Source: Litoditis marina (Eukaryota > Nematoda > Chromadorea > Rhabditida > Rhabditidae). From it: a stretch of DNA of 64,000 nt. The position numbers and the translations under genes were made by a program. Numbering within the stretch: position 1 is the first letter of the stretch; the number at the start of each line of letters is the position of its first letter. The DNA lies in NCBI GenBank assembly GCA_964036275.1, contig OZ038433.1, forward strand, positions 16,126,257 through 16,190,256. Direction: 5' to 3'. The notes beneath the pieces were generated by a model, which saw only the letters and a list, made by a program, of their open reading frames with translations, was not told the origin of the DNA and did no database searches. Shown one piece after another: positions 10,189-22,535 of the stretch.

Positions 10189-13100
10189 GAGTAAGAAAGA
10201 GCGTCAACCGACCATGGGCAGTGCCGATCCCTCGGACTTGACGTTCATGAAGAAGTTCTTGAACTTGTCCTTCGTCTCCTGCAGTTGCTGGGGAGTGATC
10301 ATTGGACCGTCGTGTTTGGGCTGAAAAGAGTATGAAATTTGACCTCTGAGTTGTAGTGACACGAACCAAACTACAAACACAGCGGTTTGTTGTGTTTATC
10401 ATGGGACTATCGGGGCTAAAAATGGTATGAAAGAGAATTTGACAGCTGAATTGTAGTTTGATCCCGAGAGAAAACACCGAAATAGGTTGCCAAAACCTTT
10501 TGACTGAACAAATTGTAACAAAACAAAGTTTTGTAGAACATTTTCGAGAAAGATGTTTGTACTAGATGTTTGTACTAGCGGTTACATATGTTCAACTGGA
10601 AACAGCTAGGTGTATTATTGGCTCGTCGCCAGAGCCTATGTAAGAATGATGAGGACTATGCCTGGGGAGCATCTCCAAAAGGACTGCGCATCAGGTCTCC
10701 CATAACTGTCTTGGCAACGAATTGGAGAACCTGAAAAATTAGGTTATTGTCAGAAAAGTTTCTTGCTTTTGTAGTGTCTGTAATGCGAGTTGGACTCCAC
10801 TCAACGATTCTCGAGTTTTTGGACGCGTCGGAATTCGAGTCTAGTACATGAAACCCTAAAATTGAGCTATAACTATGACCAAAATTTTATCATGTTTGCT
10901 TTGTAAACCATGATCAAGTTGATAATTTTTTCACATAACATTCACGTTTTCAAGGTGTTCTGAAAAGTTGTATGCATACTGTAGAGGTGTTGGTGAGAAC
11001 GAAAAAGACTATACATCGGCGACTTTGGGATCTTCGATTTTGTCGAGGAATTCCTTGCGAGCGACCATCATTTCTCCCAAAGTCATTGACTCGTCCGTCT
11101 CGATTTTCTCCAGAGATTTAAGGTGGCTGGGCAGCGAGTTGATCAGGCTGAAAGAAAGATGGGATATATGGTTCGTTTCATTCGCACTGAGACTCATTGG
11201 CGCCGTGGCAAATTTTCAAATGACTATTCTGAGAGCAAACATGAATACTCGTAAAACTTTCTTCATTGTGTGTGTTCTTATGAAGCTGAACAACCGCTAA
11301 CAGAGATTTGCTGTTTTTCGAAAAACTTCAAAGTTGTGAAAAACAGCCGGTAATATTCATTGGCACTCTCCAAGTCTCGGTGGGAATGACTGGAACTATT
11401 CTAAAAGAAAATTGGATAGTCACGTGAAGATAGCATTCTAATGAGGCATCGTGCACCCTTTAATTACATGTTTCTGAGTTCTGCTGTGTGTAACATGTTT
11501 CACGTGACTGTGCAACTGACCAATAGTATAGAGTTTCCGCCATTCTCACAAGTTGGCGGCGCGTCAATGAACTTTCAAGCTGTTTCTCAATGGATTTCCA
11601 AAACTTTCCCACTTCTGTCAGCAGTTCTCAACTTCATTACAGCACGTAAACGATAGCACTTTCGGAAAATGTCGTGTTCTCCGAGAATAGTTTGCCCGCG
11701 GTATGCCTGGCTCCACCCCTTTTTCCCGGCATGCCTTGGGGATTTTCGCAAAAGTACGCATGCCGTACGCATAAAGTACGCATCATGCCGTACGCGAACT
11801 AATTTCGTGTGAAAACAGAGTTTAAACCAACATATAATATCATAAGTTTAGTTAAAAAAGGACGATTATGCGGTATGCGTACTTTATGCGTACGGCGAGT
11901 TACCGGCACCAAGTACGCATAGAGTAAGCATGCCGTGGGCAAAAAAGTACGCATGCCGTGGGCAGATGGTTTTCCAAGTTTTCTCCAAGAAATAGTCATC
12001 CGAAAATGTTGGAAAGACACCAACGTCTCAGTGAGAATAAAACACATATATGTTGATGTGGTTTTTAATTGCTGTCTTCGTTTGACAACTGTCCGTATGC
12101 AAATGCTAGATGTAAGTTCGCTGTGACGTGATACTGTGAAATGATGTTGTATGAAAATGAAAAAAAAAGTTAACTTTCTGATTCTTTTCACATTGCGGAC
12201 ACATATTCTAGTAGCGAATCCAGATTATTACCTCGTAATGTTCGCCTTGATTTCCTCTCTCTTCGTCTCCATAGTGGCCGTCAGGTTGGCGATTTCTTCC
12301 TAGAATTCGACCATAAATGGACGGGTTTAATATTCCTGTAGTTGTAGTTTGATCCATTTCCCTCAAACTACAACAAGGTCAACAAGGTCAACAAGGTCAA
12401 CAAGGTCAACAAGGTCAACAAGGTCAACATGGTCAACAAGGTCAACAAGGTCAAGAAGTGAAATTCACGCGTACATGAAATACATGAATTGAATTCTAAA
12501 TAAATCCAGAAAATACTTTAAATTCAAAATTCAATTTTACAGACCTCTCGAAGTTTCCACTCGATTGTATTTTTCATCTGTTCAATTAACAACTCGTGAC
12601 CTACCGATTTGTTGCAAGTTTTTCCCCACTCGGTGATTTCGCTCTTCATTTCGCTAACGGTCTTGTTCATGGCACCCATGCACAGCTCGCTGAACGACAC
12701 TCTGAAAAAGGAACTTTGTGAGTTCTACACAGCAGAAATGTTGAACAGTCTCTAAAACGCGTAGGGATACAGAACAAACCATAACTATTATTTGGCGGTA
12801 CAACATGTTTTCTGTTCTTTATAACGTAAAAAGGTAACCAGTAGAAACACCCAGTATCTGCAACAGCCAACGCGGTATTCGAAGTTATCTGTTATCTGAA
12901 AGTGTACAGTGCAAAAACGTAACAGTATTCGTAAAAGTTATATGCATCTGTACAGTTTATCTACATGAAGGAATGAATGTACGACTGAATCAGTGTTTCA
13001 TTGTTTCGAACAAACAAAAACGTTAAGTGGCGAACCTGCACTCGTCAGTGACGTTTTGCATGAAAGGAGGCATCATGGAACCCTGGAAAAATTCGGCAAA

Positions 13101-14745
13101 TATTGTGGTATTAGAATAATCTACAAACTTGAACCTTTGAGTATAATTTACAAACTTGAACCAATTAGAATAATTTACAAACTTGAACCATTGCGTGCAG
13201 CGTACTACATATCAATTAACCTCTAAAACTGAACAAAGCCATGAAAGCGAACTACTATTTTCGTGACCAGGTCCACTTGAAAAATCGAAAATGAGTTGAA
13301 AAAACATTTTGCAATTGATGACAAGTTGTGGCTTCAAGTATGTAGACACGTATTTTACATGATTACGGGTCATTAAATCGAGTTTCTTGGATGTCACGGT
13401 CTTCTTCAGAAGTTGGATGAAACCGGGTAGTAATAATAAGAAAATTTTGTAATACTTACAAACTTCATTCCGCCGCGACCGTGGCCCTTGGAGGGACCTC
13501 CGTGTTGCTCCTTGGGGAAATGGTCTGAAATTAACGAAATGAGAAGCGAGAATGTGTGTTTATAGAAGAATTCAAAAAATTTATAGCTTTTGAAAGATTT
13601 TTATAATACCTGTTTTTTGTTCAGAGAGAATGTGAAAAATCATGTTTCGAAATGCCCTTCAAAATCGGTGGCTCAGTTTTTGTCAATGAAAAAACACGAA
13701 TGATTTAATCCCGTTCATCACAAAAGTAATGAAAATTTTACATATGAACTTTCAGTCATTTTGGCAATTAATTACCGTTCAGAGGTTTTAAAACAAACCT
13801 GAAATGGGTTATGATCAACGCACCTGTAAGGAAAGCGGGAGTCTTCATCTCCCCAGTGCTGTTACCACTCATGAAGTTGGAGGCACCAGTCTAGAAAAGT
13901 TTCATTTTTGATGTAAAATACGATAGAAATACTGATGTATCCAGGTTTAAATGAATTTATCATTGAACTTGAGAAACTGAAAACCTTCTGAAACAAAGCT
14001 TAATGAAATATTCGACTGTAATAGGTTTTTATGTGAGAAAAACTCAGTCATAATTGAGTTAGTTTAACGCACAATGAACATTTATTGTTTACTTTGTGCA
14101 ATATGACTTTGAATTAGCTTTTTTGAATGAATAATTGTGGTGCACCAACTCTGTTCTTCAGTTTTTCCATGATTCCGGAGAAATCCGGTTTTGATGGAGG
14201 CACAATGGTTCCGTTTATCGATGGCGCATTGCTGAAATATAATTAAAGTAAACTCAAAAAATGGCAATTTCTATTGTAGTTCGATCTTTCATGTAACCAT
14301 AAATGGTAGTTTTTTTTTTCATAGATTTGCTCAATTGGTAGCGACTATGCCAACTTTTAACGAGAGAGTGTGTGCTGGTCAGAGAGGTGCAGACTTCATG
14401 ATGCTGTCTGGGTCTATTATACCAACAGTGCTCTCTCTCAATAATGTAGCTTTGCAATACCAGTACATTGATACCAATGTTTAGAAGAGCTTCTAGACTA
14501 ACTGGTTAACCGACATTTTTGTACCAAATAGAAGCAATTTAAAGCAGCGAAGTATCCATAACGGATTTCCACTGATACGGTAGTGGAAGAGAACAAGAAT
14601 GTGTGATAATTAATACATTACCAAGATGAGTAGTTGGAAAACAATTCCGGTAAACTTATTTTACCCACATGTCGCTGCGCATCATCTGTAGGTTGGCGAT
14701 GGCCGCCGCACACGAAAAACAGAGAAACAGAACGACGAACTTCAT
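9730..14745 (-). CDS. Divergent SXP/RAL-2 (DUF148)-like secreted protein with Lys/Glu-rich tail
   Basis: There are eleven exons in transcript order: 14745-14669, 14231-14150, 13890-13824, 13524-13460, 13082-13036, 12701-12605, 12299-12232, 11147-11015, 10730-10662, 10320-10213 and 9891-9730. The total is 975 nt, about 324 aa, with all phases consistent. It starts with a signal peptide (MKFVVLFLCFSCAAA). The middle aligns with genes A-E block by block: PPFMQNVTDEC with PPFLRNMTSEA, ITSLINSLPSHLKSLEKI with MTTLISSLPAAQTQLESI, and LQFVAKTVMGDLMRSPFG with LHFMEGLLRPRHG. That identifies the SXP/RAL-2 family, secreted nematode proteins of poorly known function. The tail (last ~45 aa) is unlike its relatives: runs of KSKK, KNKK, KEKK, then EEEEE. 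Exon 9 must use a GC donor (CAG|GCATAG); if unspliced, the protein stops at 10656. The exon 1 donor is uncertain (14669 or 14665). A splice acceptor lies one base before the ATG. Confidence 0.72.
11167..11400. mobile_element. MITE, CCCACTGAGACTTGG family
   Basis: In an intron of the minus-strand gene; GCACTGAGACTCATTGG start and AGTCTCGGTGGGAATGACTG end. Confidence 0.65.
11415..11530. mobile_element. MITE, ATAGTCACGTGA family
   Basis: ATAGTCACGTGAAGATAGCA through TTTCACGTGACTGTGCAACT; four copies in the window (also 17438, 21209, 35853). Confidence 0.65.
11745..11960. repeat. GTACGCAT inverted repeats
   Basis: GCCGTACGCATAAAGTACGC and its inverse GCGTACTTTATGCGTACGGC, with extra GTACGCATGCCGTGGGC units. 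Confidence 0.75.
12367..12457. repeat. 9-bp minisatellite
   Basis: There are about ten near-perfect copies of CAACAAGGT (one variant CAACATGGT), inside an intron of the divergent SXP/RAL-2-like gene. Confidence 0.9.
13115..13196. repeat. Short tandem repeat, three copies
   Basis: There are three copies of about 30 bp sharing AATTTACAAACTTGAACC, in the intron downstream of exon 5 of the minus-strand gene. Confidence 0.75.
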
Positions 14746-15103
14746 CCTGAGAAGGTTGGTTGAGGGTGATCCGAGAAGAAAACAAAGTGTTTGTACAATC
14801 TACCAGTTGTAATTCTCAATTGAAGTGCAGAGATATGAGTATGCATTAACGTGCTCGATAAATTGAGCCAAAAGAACTGTTAGGGAGTAAGGGTAGCAAG
14901 TATTTCTGAATATTCCCTGATAGACAGGGCGCGACCAAACTACACTAAAAATAGAGTAGGACTAAAAATAGATAGAGTGTGAAACTATAAAAAATATATG
15001 TAAATACAGTACGAACTTCTATCTTGTACTACGTATAATTAAAATAAAATGTGACTGTAATCGAGAGTAGATAAGAGGATGTTTCAGTTGGTGTTGAACC
15101 GCG
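14746..15103. other. 5' flank of the divergent SXP/RAL-2-like gene
   Basis: Between the ATG and the TATA-like site; no other signal recognised. Confidence 0.4.
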
Positions 15104-15111
15104 TATTTATA
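15104..15111 (-). promoter_or_regulatory. TATA box of the divergent SXP/RAL-2-like gene
   Basis: The sequence reads TATAAATA on the minus strand, about 360 bp before the start codon. The acceptor directly before the ATG implies that the intervening 5' region is removed as an outron or 5'-UTR intron. The role is inferred from position. Confidence 0.4.
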
Positions 15112-15512
15112 CGGATTCGCCCACTTAACAAGGCTTATGGGAAATAGACAGATACTGTGAGCGGATTACAGTTTAATTGGGGAACGTTTTCGGGAGATCA
15201 CCGATATGTCTGACCAAATGAGTTCACCGTGCACTCTACTGGCAGATTTTCGCCAGTGAAAAGTTGTTGCCTTATGATCATGAAATGGAACATTTATCTT
15301 CCGGTGAGTCGCTCATAACCTGCGTCTCTCTAAACACTAACTGTTTGTATAATCCAAATATACTAATTCAGGTATATCCAGCTGCACATCAAATCCATCC
15401 ACCGTATCGAGCTTTCCACACTCTTCGTAGCGTTCATATTTGGCGAAATGAACGAGAGTAGTGCATTTTCAGAAAGACGCGGGTGCAACCCAATGGGATG
15501 TTTACGCATACG

Positions 15513-15708
15513 GCGTGAGATTTCCTGGCGGCGTAGCAAACCCTCCAATCTCACGAGAAGTTCATATGAGTTTCTCATGAGATACCTCATGAGCTACTCG
15601 TGAACTTCCAATGTTGTATCATTGGAATCGATAGAATCTCATGAGAAGCTCATGCGAATAGCTCATGAGGTGTTTCATGAGATTTGTGAGAAATTGCTAC
15701 GCCGCCAG
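15513..15708. mobile_element. TCATGAG-rich palindromic repeat with GGCGGCGTAGCAA ends
   Basis: Inverted ends CTGGCGGCGTAGCAA and TTGCTACGCCGCCAG enclose many TCATGAG words; the most complete copy. Confidence 0.75.
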
Positions 15709-15843
15709 GTATCAAGTTATTTGTATTCTCTCGTTGTTCCATGTTATATTGTTAGTCAGATGCACAGGTACGTGAAACATGTCCAACACAGCACAACTTA
15801 GAAACGTGCCATACCAAAGTGCACGATCCATTTCTCATGCTTA

Positions 15844-16037
15844 TAGTGGGGGCCAAATTTATAAATTTCTGTCTGTCGCCGGAATCGAACCTGCGAGCAA
15901 AATATTCATAGCAGGGCGCTAACCACTGCGCTTTCAGTACACATAACCGACTTGCTTTGGAATCGAAGACATGTGTGCGTACACAGCGGAAAGTGAGATA
16001 TACAGTACCCTCCCGCCTTACCGTTGGCGACGACTAT
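15844..16037 (-). mobile_element. tRNA-like MITE/SINE, copy 3
   Basis: Minus orientation: TATAGTCGTCGCCAACGGTA to TTTGGCCCCCACTATA; B-box-like GGTTCGATTCCGG. Confidence 0.75.
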
Positions 16038-16169
16038 ACGTTACGTGACTATTCATGTGGTGTAAAGACTCAAATTAGAGCGCTCACGCCGAATCGAAAG
16101 CAAAACGTCTCTGTTCGGAGTTTTCGAAACAAAACAAATATAGAACAAGTGGTGATATGTTCTGATGTA

Positions 16170-16355
16170 TGCAATCATGTTTATATTTTCTGTTCCCCAG
16201 AATCGAACCTGCGAGCAAACGATTCGTGGCCGGGGGCTAACCACTGCTCTATTAGAGCACGTGACCGGAATGTTTTGGAATCGAGGACATGTGTGCGTAC
16301 ACAGCGGAAAGTGAGATATACAGTACCCTTCCGCCTTTCCATTGACAACGACTAT
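16170..16355 (-). mobile_element. tRNA-like MITE/SINE, copy 4
   Basis: Minus orientation, TATAGTCGTTGTCAATGG start; the 3' end is eroded. Confidence 0.65.
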
Positions 16356-16654
16356 ATGTTTTTTGTTTCCGTTTTGATTTTTTGGCATTCCGTTCTATGC
16401 TCGCGTGACTCGTAAACATGTTTTACATGAAAAAGTAATTGAGTGAAACACGCCATATTCATATTTCCGGAATTTCCCATCGTTTCAAAAACAAACGAGA
16501 ATCGAACAAAATTCATCGTGGGAATTTAATTGCTTAATTTTAGGGAACACTGCGCTTTTTACCCGGCTATTGAGCAAAAGTACCTTTTCACAGAATCAGC
16601 TGTTCAAGTTTTACACTGGAGTTTAAGAAATACAGTATTAAACGGTTCAGATCT

Positions 16655-16789
16655 GAGTGTGTATGCTAGAAGATCCCGGCACCTTCATCTCATCCTGCGT
16701 CTCCTCAAAATTACGCTATTTCTCTGTTCTTACATCCCGCTGGAATGTAAGACACAAGTAGGTGTCGGGATCTTCTAGCGTACGTACTA
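16655..16789. mobile_element. MITE, GTACGTATGCTAG family (internally deleted)
   Basis: GTATGCTAGAAGATCCCGGC and TCGGGATCTTCTAGCGTACG ends; shorter than relatives. Confidence 0.75.
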
Positions 16790-17437
16790 TGTTTTATTTG
16801 AATCGAGCAGATCCGACTTTGTTCAAATGTCATCTGTGAAACATTTGTTGAATGCTCATCGATCAATTGAACCATGAACGGGGATTTGCTGACTCATCTG
16901 ATGCCGATCTTTTAATTGGTCAATACGCACAAACGCTCTATTTATCATGTAACCGGAGGGAGCGGCCAATATAGTCAATGAACCACGGAAAACAGTTGAC
17001 TCATAATTTTACTAGGAAAAGTCACGTGGAAAGTGGGACAGCACAAAATGGTTTGTTTTCATGAATGGTTATATGTAAATGCCAAACAGTCAATCTCCAC
17101 TCCAATTTACCTTTCATTTAAATTAACTCATTCAAAACGTGATGAAAAGAAGACTCAACTTTTTAAGGTACACGTTTTATCACCTAAGATCGGAGTGGAA
17201 ATTTTTTTTCGAGTGCCACGAAAAAAATTTTCGAGTGTCAATTGAATTGAAGTCGGCTTAAAACCATAGTCAGCTGTCCGATTTGTGGAATCATGAATCA
17301 GACAGTCATTGCAGGACCACAGGTCGTACAAACTACATGTAGAAACTCTAACTGCCGAAGCCCAACCTGCGTCTCCTCGAACACACGCTATTTCTCCACT
17401 CTTACACACTCTCGCGAGACTACTAGGTGTGAATTGA

Positions 17438-17555
17438 ATAGTCACGTAAAATGAGAATTCCAATGAGAACGCGTGCCCTTTGTCATTGCACGTTTCTGAG
17501 TTCTGCTGTGTTTACCATGTTGCACGTGACTGTGCAATTGGCTAGCAGTATAAAC
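17438..17555. mobile_element. MITE, ATAGTCACGTGA family
   Basis: AATAGTCACGTAAAATGAGA through TTGCACGTGACTGTGCAATT. Confidence 0.65.
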
Positions 17556-17688
17556 CTTTGTTTTTTTCGTAAACTGAACTTTGTTACTTAGAACGACTAA
17601 GAGACCACCAGAGTGTTTTCGGGCACTCCAAACCTCATGAATGTTTGTGCATTGGCATGACTTTTCCCAGTCGGCATTCTATTTTCTT

Positions 17689-18077
17689 ATAGTCTACATC
17701 ATTCCTGCGAAGACCCCCACAGTACATATTCGAACTTTACAGAAGCTGAGTTATCATGAGAACTCAAGTTTGTAGAAAGAAGAAAGTGTTTTCGAAAACT
17801 CATTGTAATGAAAGTACAGAATTGCATGTTGCCTTGTTACTATAGTTCGTTCCACCCACTTATAACCTTCTACAGTAATCTGCTAACACTTCCAGGTCAA
17901 AGTTTGGTATAATAGCGTATTCAGAACTCTTCAAACTGTTGATAGTGTCTTCTGCATGTTTACTACTACTAACTCTGAGATTTTGAAACCCAAGTAATGA
18001 CTTTTCCATTAAAAAACACCACCTTGAATATTTGACGGATTACTGTAGGAGTACATAGATTGGTGAAACGGACTATA
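17689..18077. mobile_element. MITE, CATTCCTACTGAGACTCC family (long copy)
   Basis: TATAGTCTACATCATTCCTG start and TACTGTAGGAGTACATAG plus ACTATA end. Confidence 0.5.
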
Positions 18078-19052
18078 ATTAGCTGTCCATATACCAACCG
18101 TGTTGTAGCGTACACAAGAACACTTTCGGAGAACAGTTTTATATTAAGTTTTTTCGCGTATTTACATCATGGAAAAGCTTACCCATGCGAAAAGCTACCA
18201 AGGCGAGAGAGCATGCAGATCAATGAGGCCGCAGACAGGCTGTAACAGTATGAGTCTATCTGAAGTTTTCTATGAAACTTTTTCGAGTTCGCGATACTTC
18301 ATGGATATTAGTCGATGTCTGCCTTGTTACCAGTATGCTGTCTATTTGCCTACCAGTCGCCAATTGACAGTCGCTGACTCACAATTGACAGACAATGAGA
18401 CCGAACTGTGCCCCGTGTTCTTTAGTTTGAACAAACAGTCCAACTCTAAGATAGAATCGACCATACTCCACGGAGAACTTGAGTCTACTTTTCTAAAGAA
18501 ACGCACTGTCTAAGATAGAGAAATGAGTCATAGCTTTTTCCAAAAAACAATTATTTTTGATATGGTTCAGGTAAATATGATGAGATTAACAAAAATAGTG
18601 TTAGACATGATCTAATAAATTGTTCTTCAGACAAATTTCCAAAGATATATTAAAAACTAATTAACAAGGAGAAAACCTATGAAAAAAACTAAAGATTTGA
18701 GAGTTTTGCAATGATGTTACAAGAACATGAGGTAACTGATCAATACTTGAACTAGTTACCTTCGTAACACAAAAACTATTATGTTCTGAACTATGCTCAT
18801 AATCTGAATTTCTTAGATAGCGATACGGTTCCGTTAACTGCACTTTCTATGATGATGATCTTCGTGCTGTGACTCATCTGTGTGCTCAGGTCAGTTCGGA
18901 AAGCGGTCGTGGTGGCACATCTTTCTGGCAAACACAAACAATTCACTTCATTTCCGGGACAAATGTTGATTTGGTGAATGAATGTTTACCACAAAAACAC
19001 GGAAATCCGAAGTTTTCGCTGTTCCCTGTGAGCATTTGGCCCCTCACATGGT
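18078..19052. other. Region without recognised gene
   Basis: Several open frames (for example 18169-18513) have no splice or domain support. Confidence 0.4.
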
Positions 19053-19236
19053 CTATAGTAAGTGCAAAATTCATAAATTTCTGTCTCTCGCCGGAATCGA
19101 ACCTGCAAACAAAAGATTCGTAGAAGGGCGCTAACCACTGCGCTATTAGAGCACATAACGGACAAGCTGTGGAATCAAAGAAATGCGGAAAGTGTGATAT
19201 ACAGTACCCTCCCGCCTTTCTGTTGACAAGGACTAT
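19053..19236 (-). mobile_element. tRNA-like MITE/SINE, copy 5
   Basis: Minus orientation: CCTTGTCAACAGAAAGGCGG start, GGTTCGATTCCGGCGAGAGA inside, ending near TATAGA. Confidence 0.7.
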
Positions 19237-20239
19237 GAAAAAAATTGACATGAGACAGTCGATCACAATATGTATATAGGATTTGTCAAACCGTTGTGGA
19301 CACCGTACCATAGATTTTTTAAGGGCGGGGTTTGGCGAGGGGCCAGCCAGTCTGCGTCTCATTGATCTACACACTCTCTCAACTGCTGGCAAGTAATCAA
19401 CGACCGCTCGCCCCGCATCGCTCAATCAATCGAACCCTCTGCTGTCTTTATGGGGAAAATGGCGACTATATCCTATTTTCGGTTTGAGCGTTTGTAAAAA
19501 CACAGCGATAACAAGCTATTGTTCAATCTGAGCACAAATCAGAAAGTGCCGTCCATTAGTCATTAGTTGAAAAGGGAGGGATCGAACTAGATACTACAAA
19601 CACAACTTATGAGACCAGTATGTGCCGCTTCATCCCGTCCAGGACCTCTATATTTTGTGAGGTGAATGGGCTGAATAATATATTTCTCCATGTTGAGTTC
19701 TGATGTTTCGCCTCTGACGAGTCCTTTTCGAGAAGAAATTATTTTTCAGAACTGTTTGTTTGTACAAAAATAATCTCGCGCTGGCACCCTGAATAGAGTA
19801 AAACAGAGTGCAAACAACTTATGGAAAGTATGTGGGTGACACATCTCAATACAGTATTGACTTTGACTATGAACTTAGTTCCTACAGAACACACAACATC
19901 TTTTGGTAAAGTTGTTTTAACATTCCCTCCAGTGAAATTGTTGACGTTTGAACCACTTCGAGTAATTCTTTATAATATGAATATTATGAACAAATAGGTT
20001 TTCACGTGAATTCACGTGCAACAACCAGTGAGGCAATCGTGAGAATCTTGTGCGTGTTCCTTCACGTTATACCTGACCATCCTAACTGAATTCCCCAAAT
20101 TACAACCAATCAAACTACAAACGGTGGAAAACCGTATAATATCTTGCAGTTTTGACCTGCCTTGCTCAGACCTCTCATAAAATGATCGGATTATTCAGTT
20201 CCCGCCTGGTCTTCCCGTGAGTCACGGAGTCAGCCTTAC
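19237..20239. other. Intergenic, no gene seen
   Basis: Contains a CTGCGTCTCATTGATCTACA block that recurs in looser form at ~40650, ~45300 and ~59280, a low-copy repeat of unknown type. Confidence 0.4.
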
Positions 20240-20302
20240 AAGGGGGCGTGGCCTTTTCTCCCTCTCTTCCCGAACATCAGCACCACTCTGTTAGTATATA
20301 AA
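20240..20302 (+). promoter_or_regulatory. Conserved GC box plus TATA module, gene A
   Basis: It holds AAGGGGGCGTGGCC, then CCCGAACATCAGCACCA, then TATATAAA (20295-20302). The same three elements in the same order lie upstream of genes B, C, D and E. The start codon lies about 620 bp downstream, and an acceptor (TTTTAG) sits two bases before it, so a long outron or 5'-UTR intron is likely. Confidence 0.65.
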
Positions 20303-20926
20303 CAGAGAGGGGGAATAGAATACCAGTCAACCTAGATAGATCTACTCCTGCTTTTTACAAGTTCAATTTTACTTTACATTCTCACTTCCACTTCACATAC
20401 ACATTAGTTTACCTTAACTTCAGAATCTTACTTTCACTTCACACACTTTCATGCTGACAGTAGTTTTTGGGCAAATGATATAAACAGGAGTGGGAGAAAG
20501 TTAACCTACTAAGATCTACCTTCACTTTGTAACTTCCTAACTCTCTATATACTCTTCTAGTTTACATACGCTTTTACTCTACGAAAATTCATCCTGACAT
20601 TAGATTTACCATCTATAGGACGCGGAAATGATGCCAGTCAAGAGTCAACCTTGATGTATCTACTTCTACTTTACTTTCTTCTAGCACACACATGACTTCT
20701 GAATGAAGTTTTGTGTTTCCCTTAACATCTCAGCTCGTAATAAAATAGTTACTAATGTGAAAACGTAAAACACATTGAATATTCAGGCAAATAGTAGTGT
20801 ACACTTTTGACCTGGTTTCTTTTCGCTCTACTCAAAAGATATCATTGTATTGAATCGTTGTTGTCATTAGAATTTCGATCGAATGCAAGAAACTTTCTAC
20901 ATCTATCAGTATGAACTGTTTTAGAG

Positions 20927-22333
20927 ATGAAATACGTCGTACTCACACTAGCCCTATTCGGCGCCGTTCTCAGTGGTGGTGGTCACCATGGTGGCCCGGG
21001 CGGTCGTGGAGGTCCCGGAAGAGGTCCCCCTCCCCCTCCTTTCCTCCGAAATGTGACATCTGAGGCCAGACAGGAATACTTTGATATCATGAGAAACAGA
21101 AATGAGACCATTGCACAGCAGAAACAAGATGTCAACACATGGGCCACCAAATATGGAGTCACAGTGAGTGGGGAGACATTCAGAATGGATATACTAGAAG
21201 TAAATTGAATAGTCACGTACAGTTAGCAGTCTAATAAGTAATCGTGCACTTTTTCATTGCACTTTTCTGGGTTGTGTTGTGTTTAACTTTTTCCACGAGA
21301 GTCTGCAACTGATGAACAGTACAACTTATATTTAGCGATGAGGATATCCGGTAGACAAGCACACTAAAACTGATTTACATTTCAGTCTTGTATGAGTTCT
21401 GGTTAGTGAGCGATTCGATCCACAGCTCACTGTGTATGGTAACTCCTGCTGTGTATTACTGCAGGGATATTTGACACTGTCGTGTACTTTTCGTGAACTT
21501 ATTCAAATAATCACTTTTTCAGGACCAAGTTGACGAGTTCAATGCAAATATGACTCAACAGAGGGATGAAATGAAACAGAACATGACCACTTTGATATCT
21601 TCTCTGCCCGCCGCTCAGACTCAATTGGAAGCTATTCTCGATAACGAGAATCAAACCCCGGAAGAGAGAGATATGGCTATGGAGAGCTTCAGAAATGAGA
21701 ACAGAGAGGTACCCTCATATCTATAAACCTATCATCGTTATATAGCGAACACTTGAAGAGTTAGACATGAAACAGTTACTTCTGAACGCTTGATGTCAAA
21801 CGAATAATGACAATACTTCCAGAACACTTCACAAAAACTATTTTCGCTTTCAATAATTCGTTTCAACAAACGAGAAAAAAGTACAAAACACAATACGATC
21901 ATATCTTTGCGTTCAGTACTTTATTACAACGAACAATGAGCGGTATGTGGTTGGAAAATGAGATCGGATAGCTCAGATACTATTCAAAATGATCTTTTCC
22001 TTCAGAACAAAAACGAATTCTGTTTTTTAGGCTTTCGAAACCCTGCACTTCATGGGCAAACTTTTCCGACCCCGACACGGTCCCCGAGATGGAGGTCGCG
22101 GGGGACCCCGGGGAATGGGTGGAAGGGACAGCAGTGAAGAGATGGGAGGGCGTCGCGGTGGAATGGGCGGTGGACGAGGTGGAATGGGCGGTCGTCAGGG
22201 TGGAATGGGCGGTGGAAACTTCGGAGGTCGCATGAACGACGGTCAGAATGGTCCCCAAAACATGAACATGTTTGGACAGCAAAACGGACAGCAACAGTTT
22301 GTTCCTCAACAGGGAGGACAATTCGATTATTGA
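20927..22333 (+). CDS. SXP/RAL-2 (DUF148)-like secreted RGG-tail protein, gene A
   Basis: Exons are 20927-21163, 21523-21708 and 22031-22333, all in phase 0, giving 241 aa. The signal peptide is MKYVVLTLALFGAVLSG. A Gly/His/Pro linker ending GPPPPPFLRN follows, then a helical domain (~45-140) with sequons NVT, NET, NMT and NMT. The C-terminal ~90 residues are GGM/RGG repeats ending in a Gln/Asn-rich stretch (QQQFVPQQGGQFDY). The domain matches the SXP/RAL-2 family: secreted nematode proteins, some of which are strong antigens and cation binders. It is the most divergent of the five close paralogues (NANMTQQ for NANRTRQ, an EN.TPEE stretch for EDQTQQQ), and its tail is the longest. An ~120-bp MITE lies in intron 1. 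Confidence 0.88.
21209..21326. mobile_element. MITE, ATAGTCACGTGA family
   Basis: In intron 1 of gene A; AATAGTCACGTACAGTTAGC start. Confidence 0.65.
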
Positions 22334-22535
22334 TTTGTTTGTCTATTAATGTTCACTGACTCACATTCCATGTTCATTGTGCGATATTCTTTGTAAATAA
22401 ATTATATTAATATTTGTAGTTGTTCTTGTCAACGTGTATTGAAAATTCCAAAACTTCGTGGCGTATACATCGTGGCGTATACTCGAACCTTTACACTTCC
22501 ATATCTGTCACCACTACTATACAGGTGAAAAAGAA

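Noticed and set aside
9878..10477. 199-codon minus-strand frame crossing exon 10 of the SXP/RAL-2-like gene
   Set aside because: It runs in another frame through introns and a GA tract. The spliced model with consistent phases explains the region better.
14320..14400. tRNA-like A box (GCTCAATTGGTAGCG) in an intron
   Set aside because: No B box at the right distance and no cloverleaf.
18943..19425. 160-codon minus-strand frame
   Set aside because: It overlaps the tRNA-like repeat, which supplies part of the translation; similar peptides appear wherever that repeat occurs.
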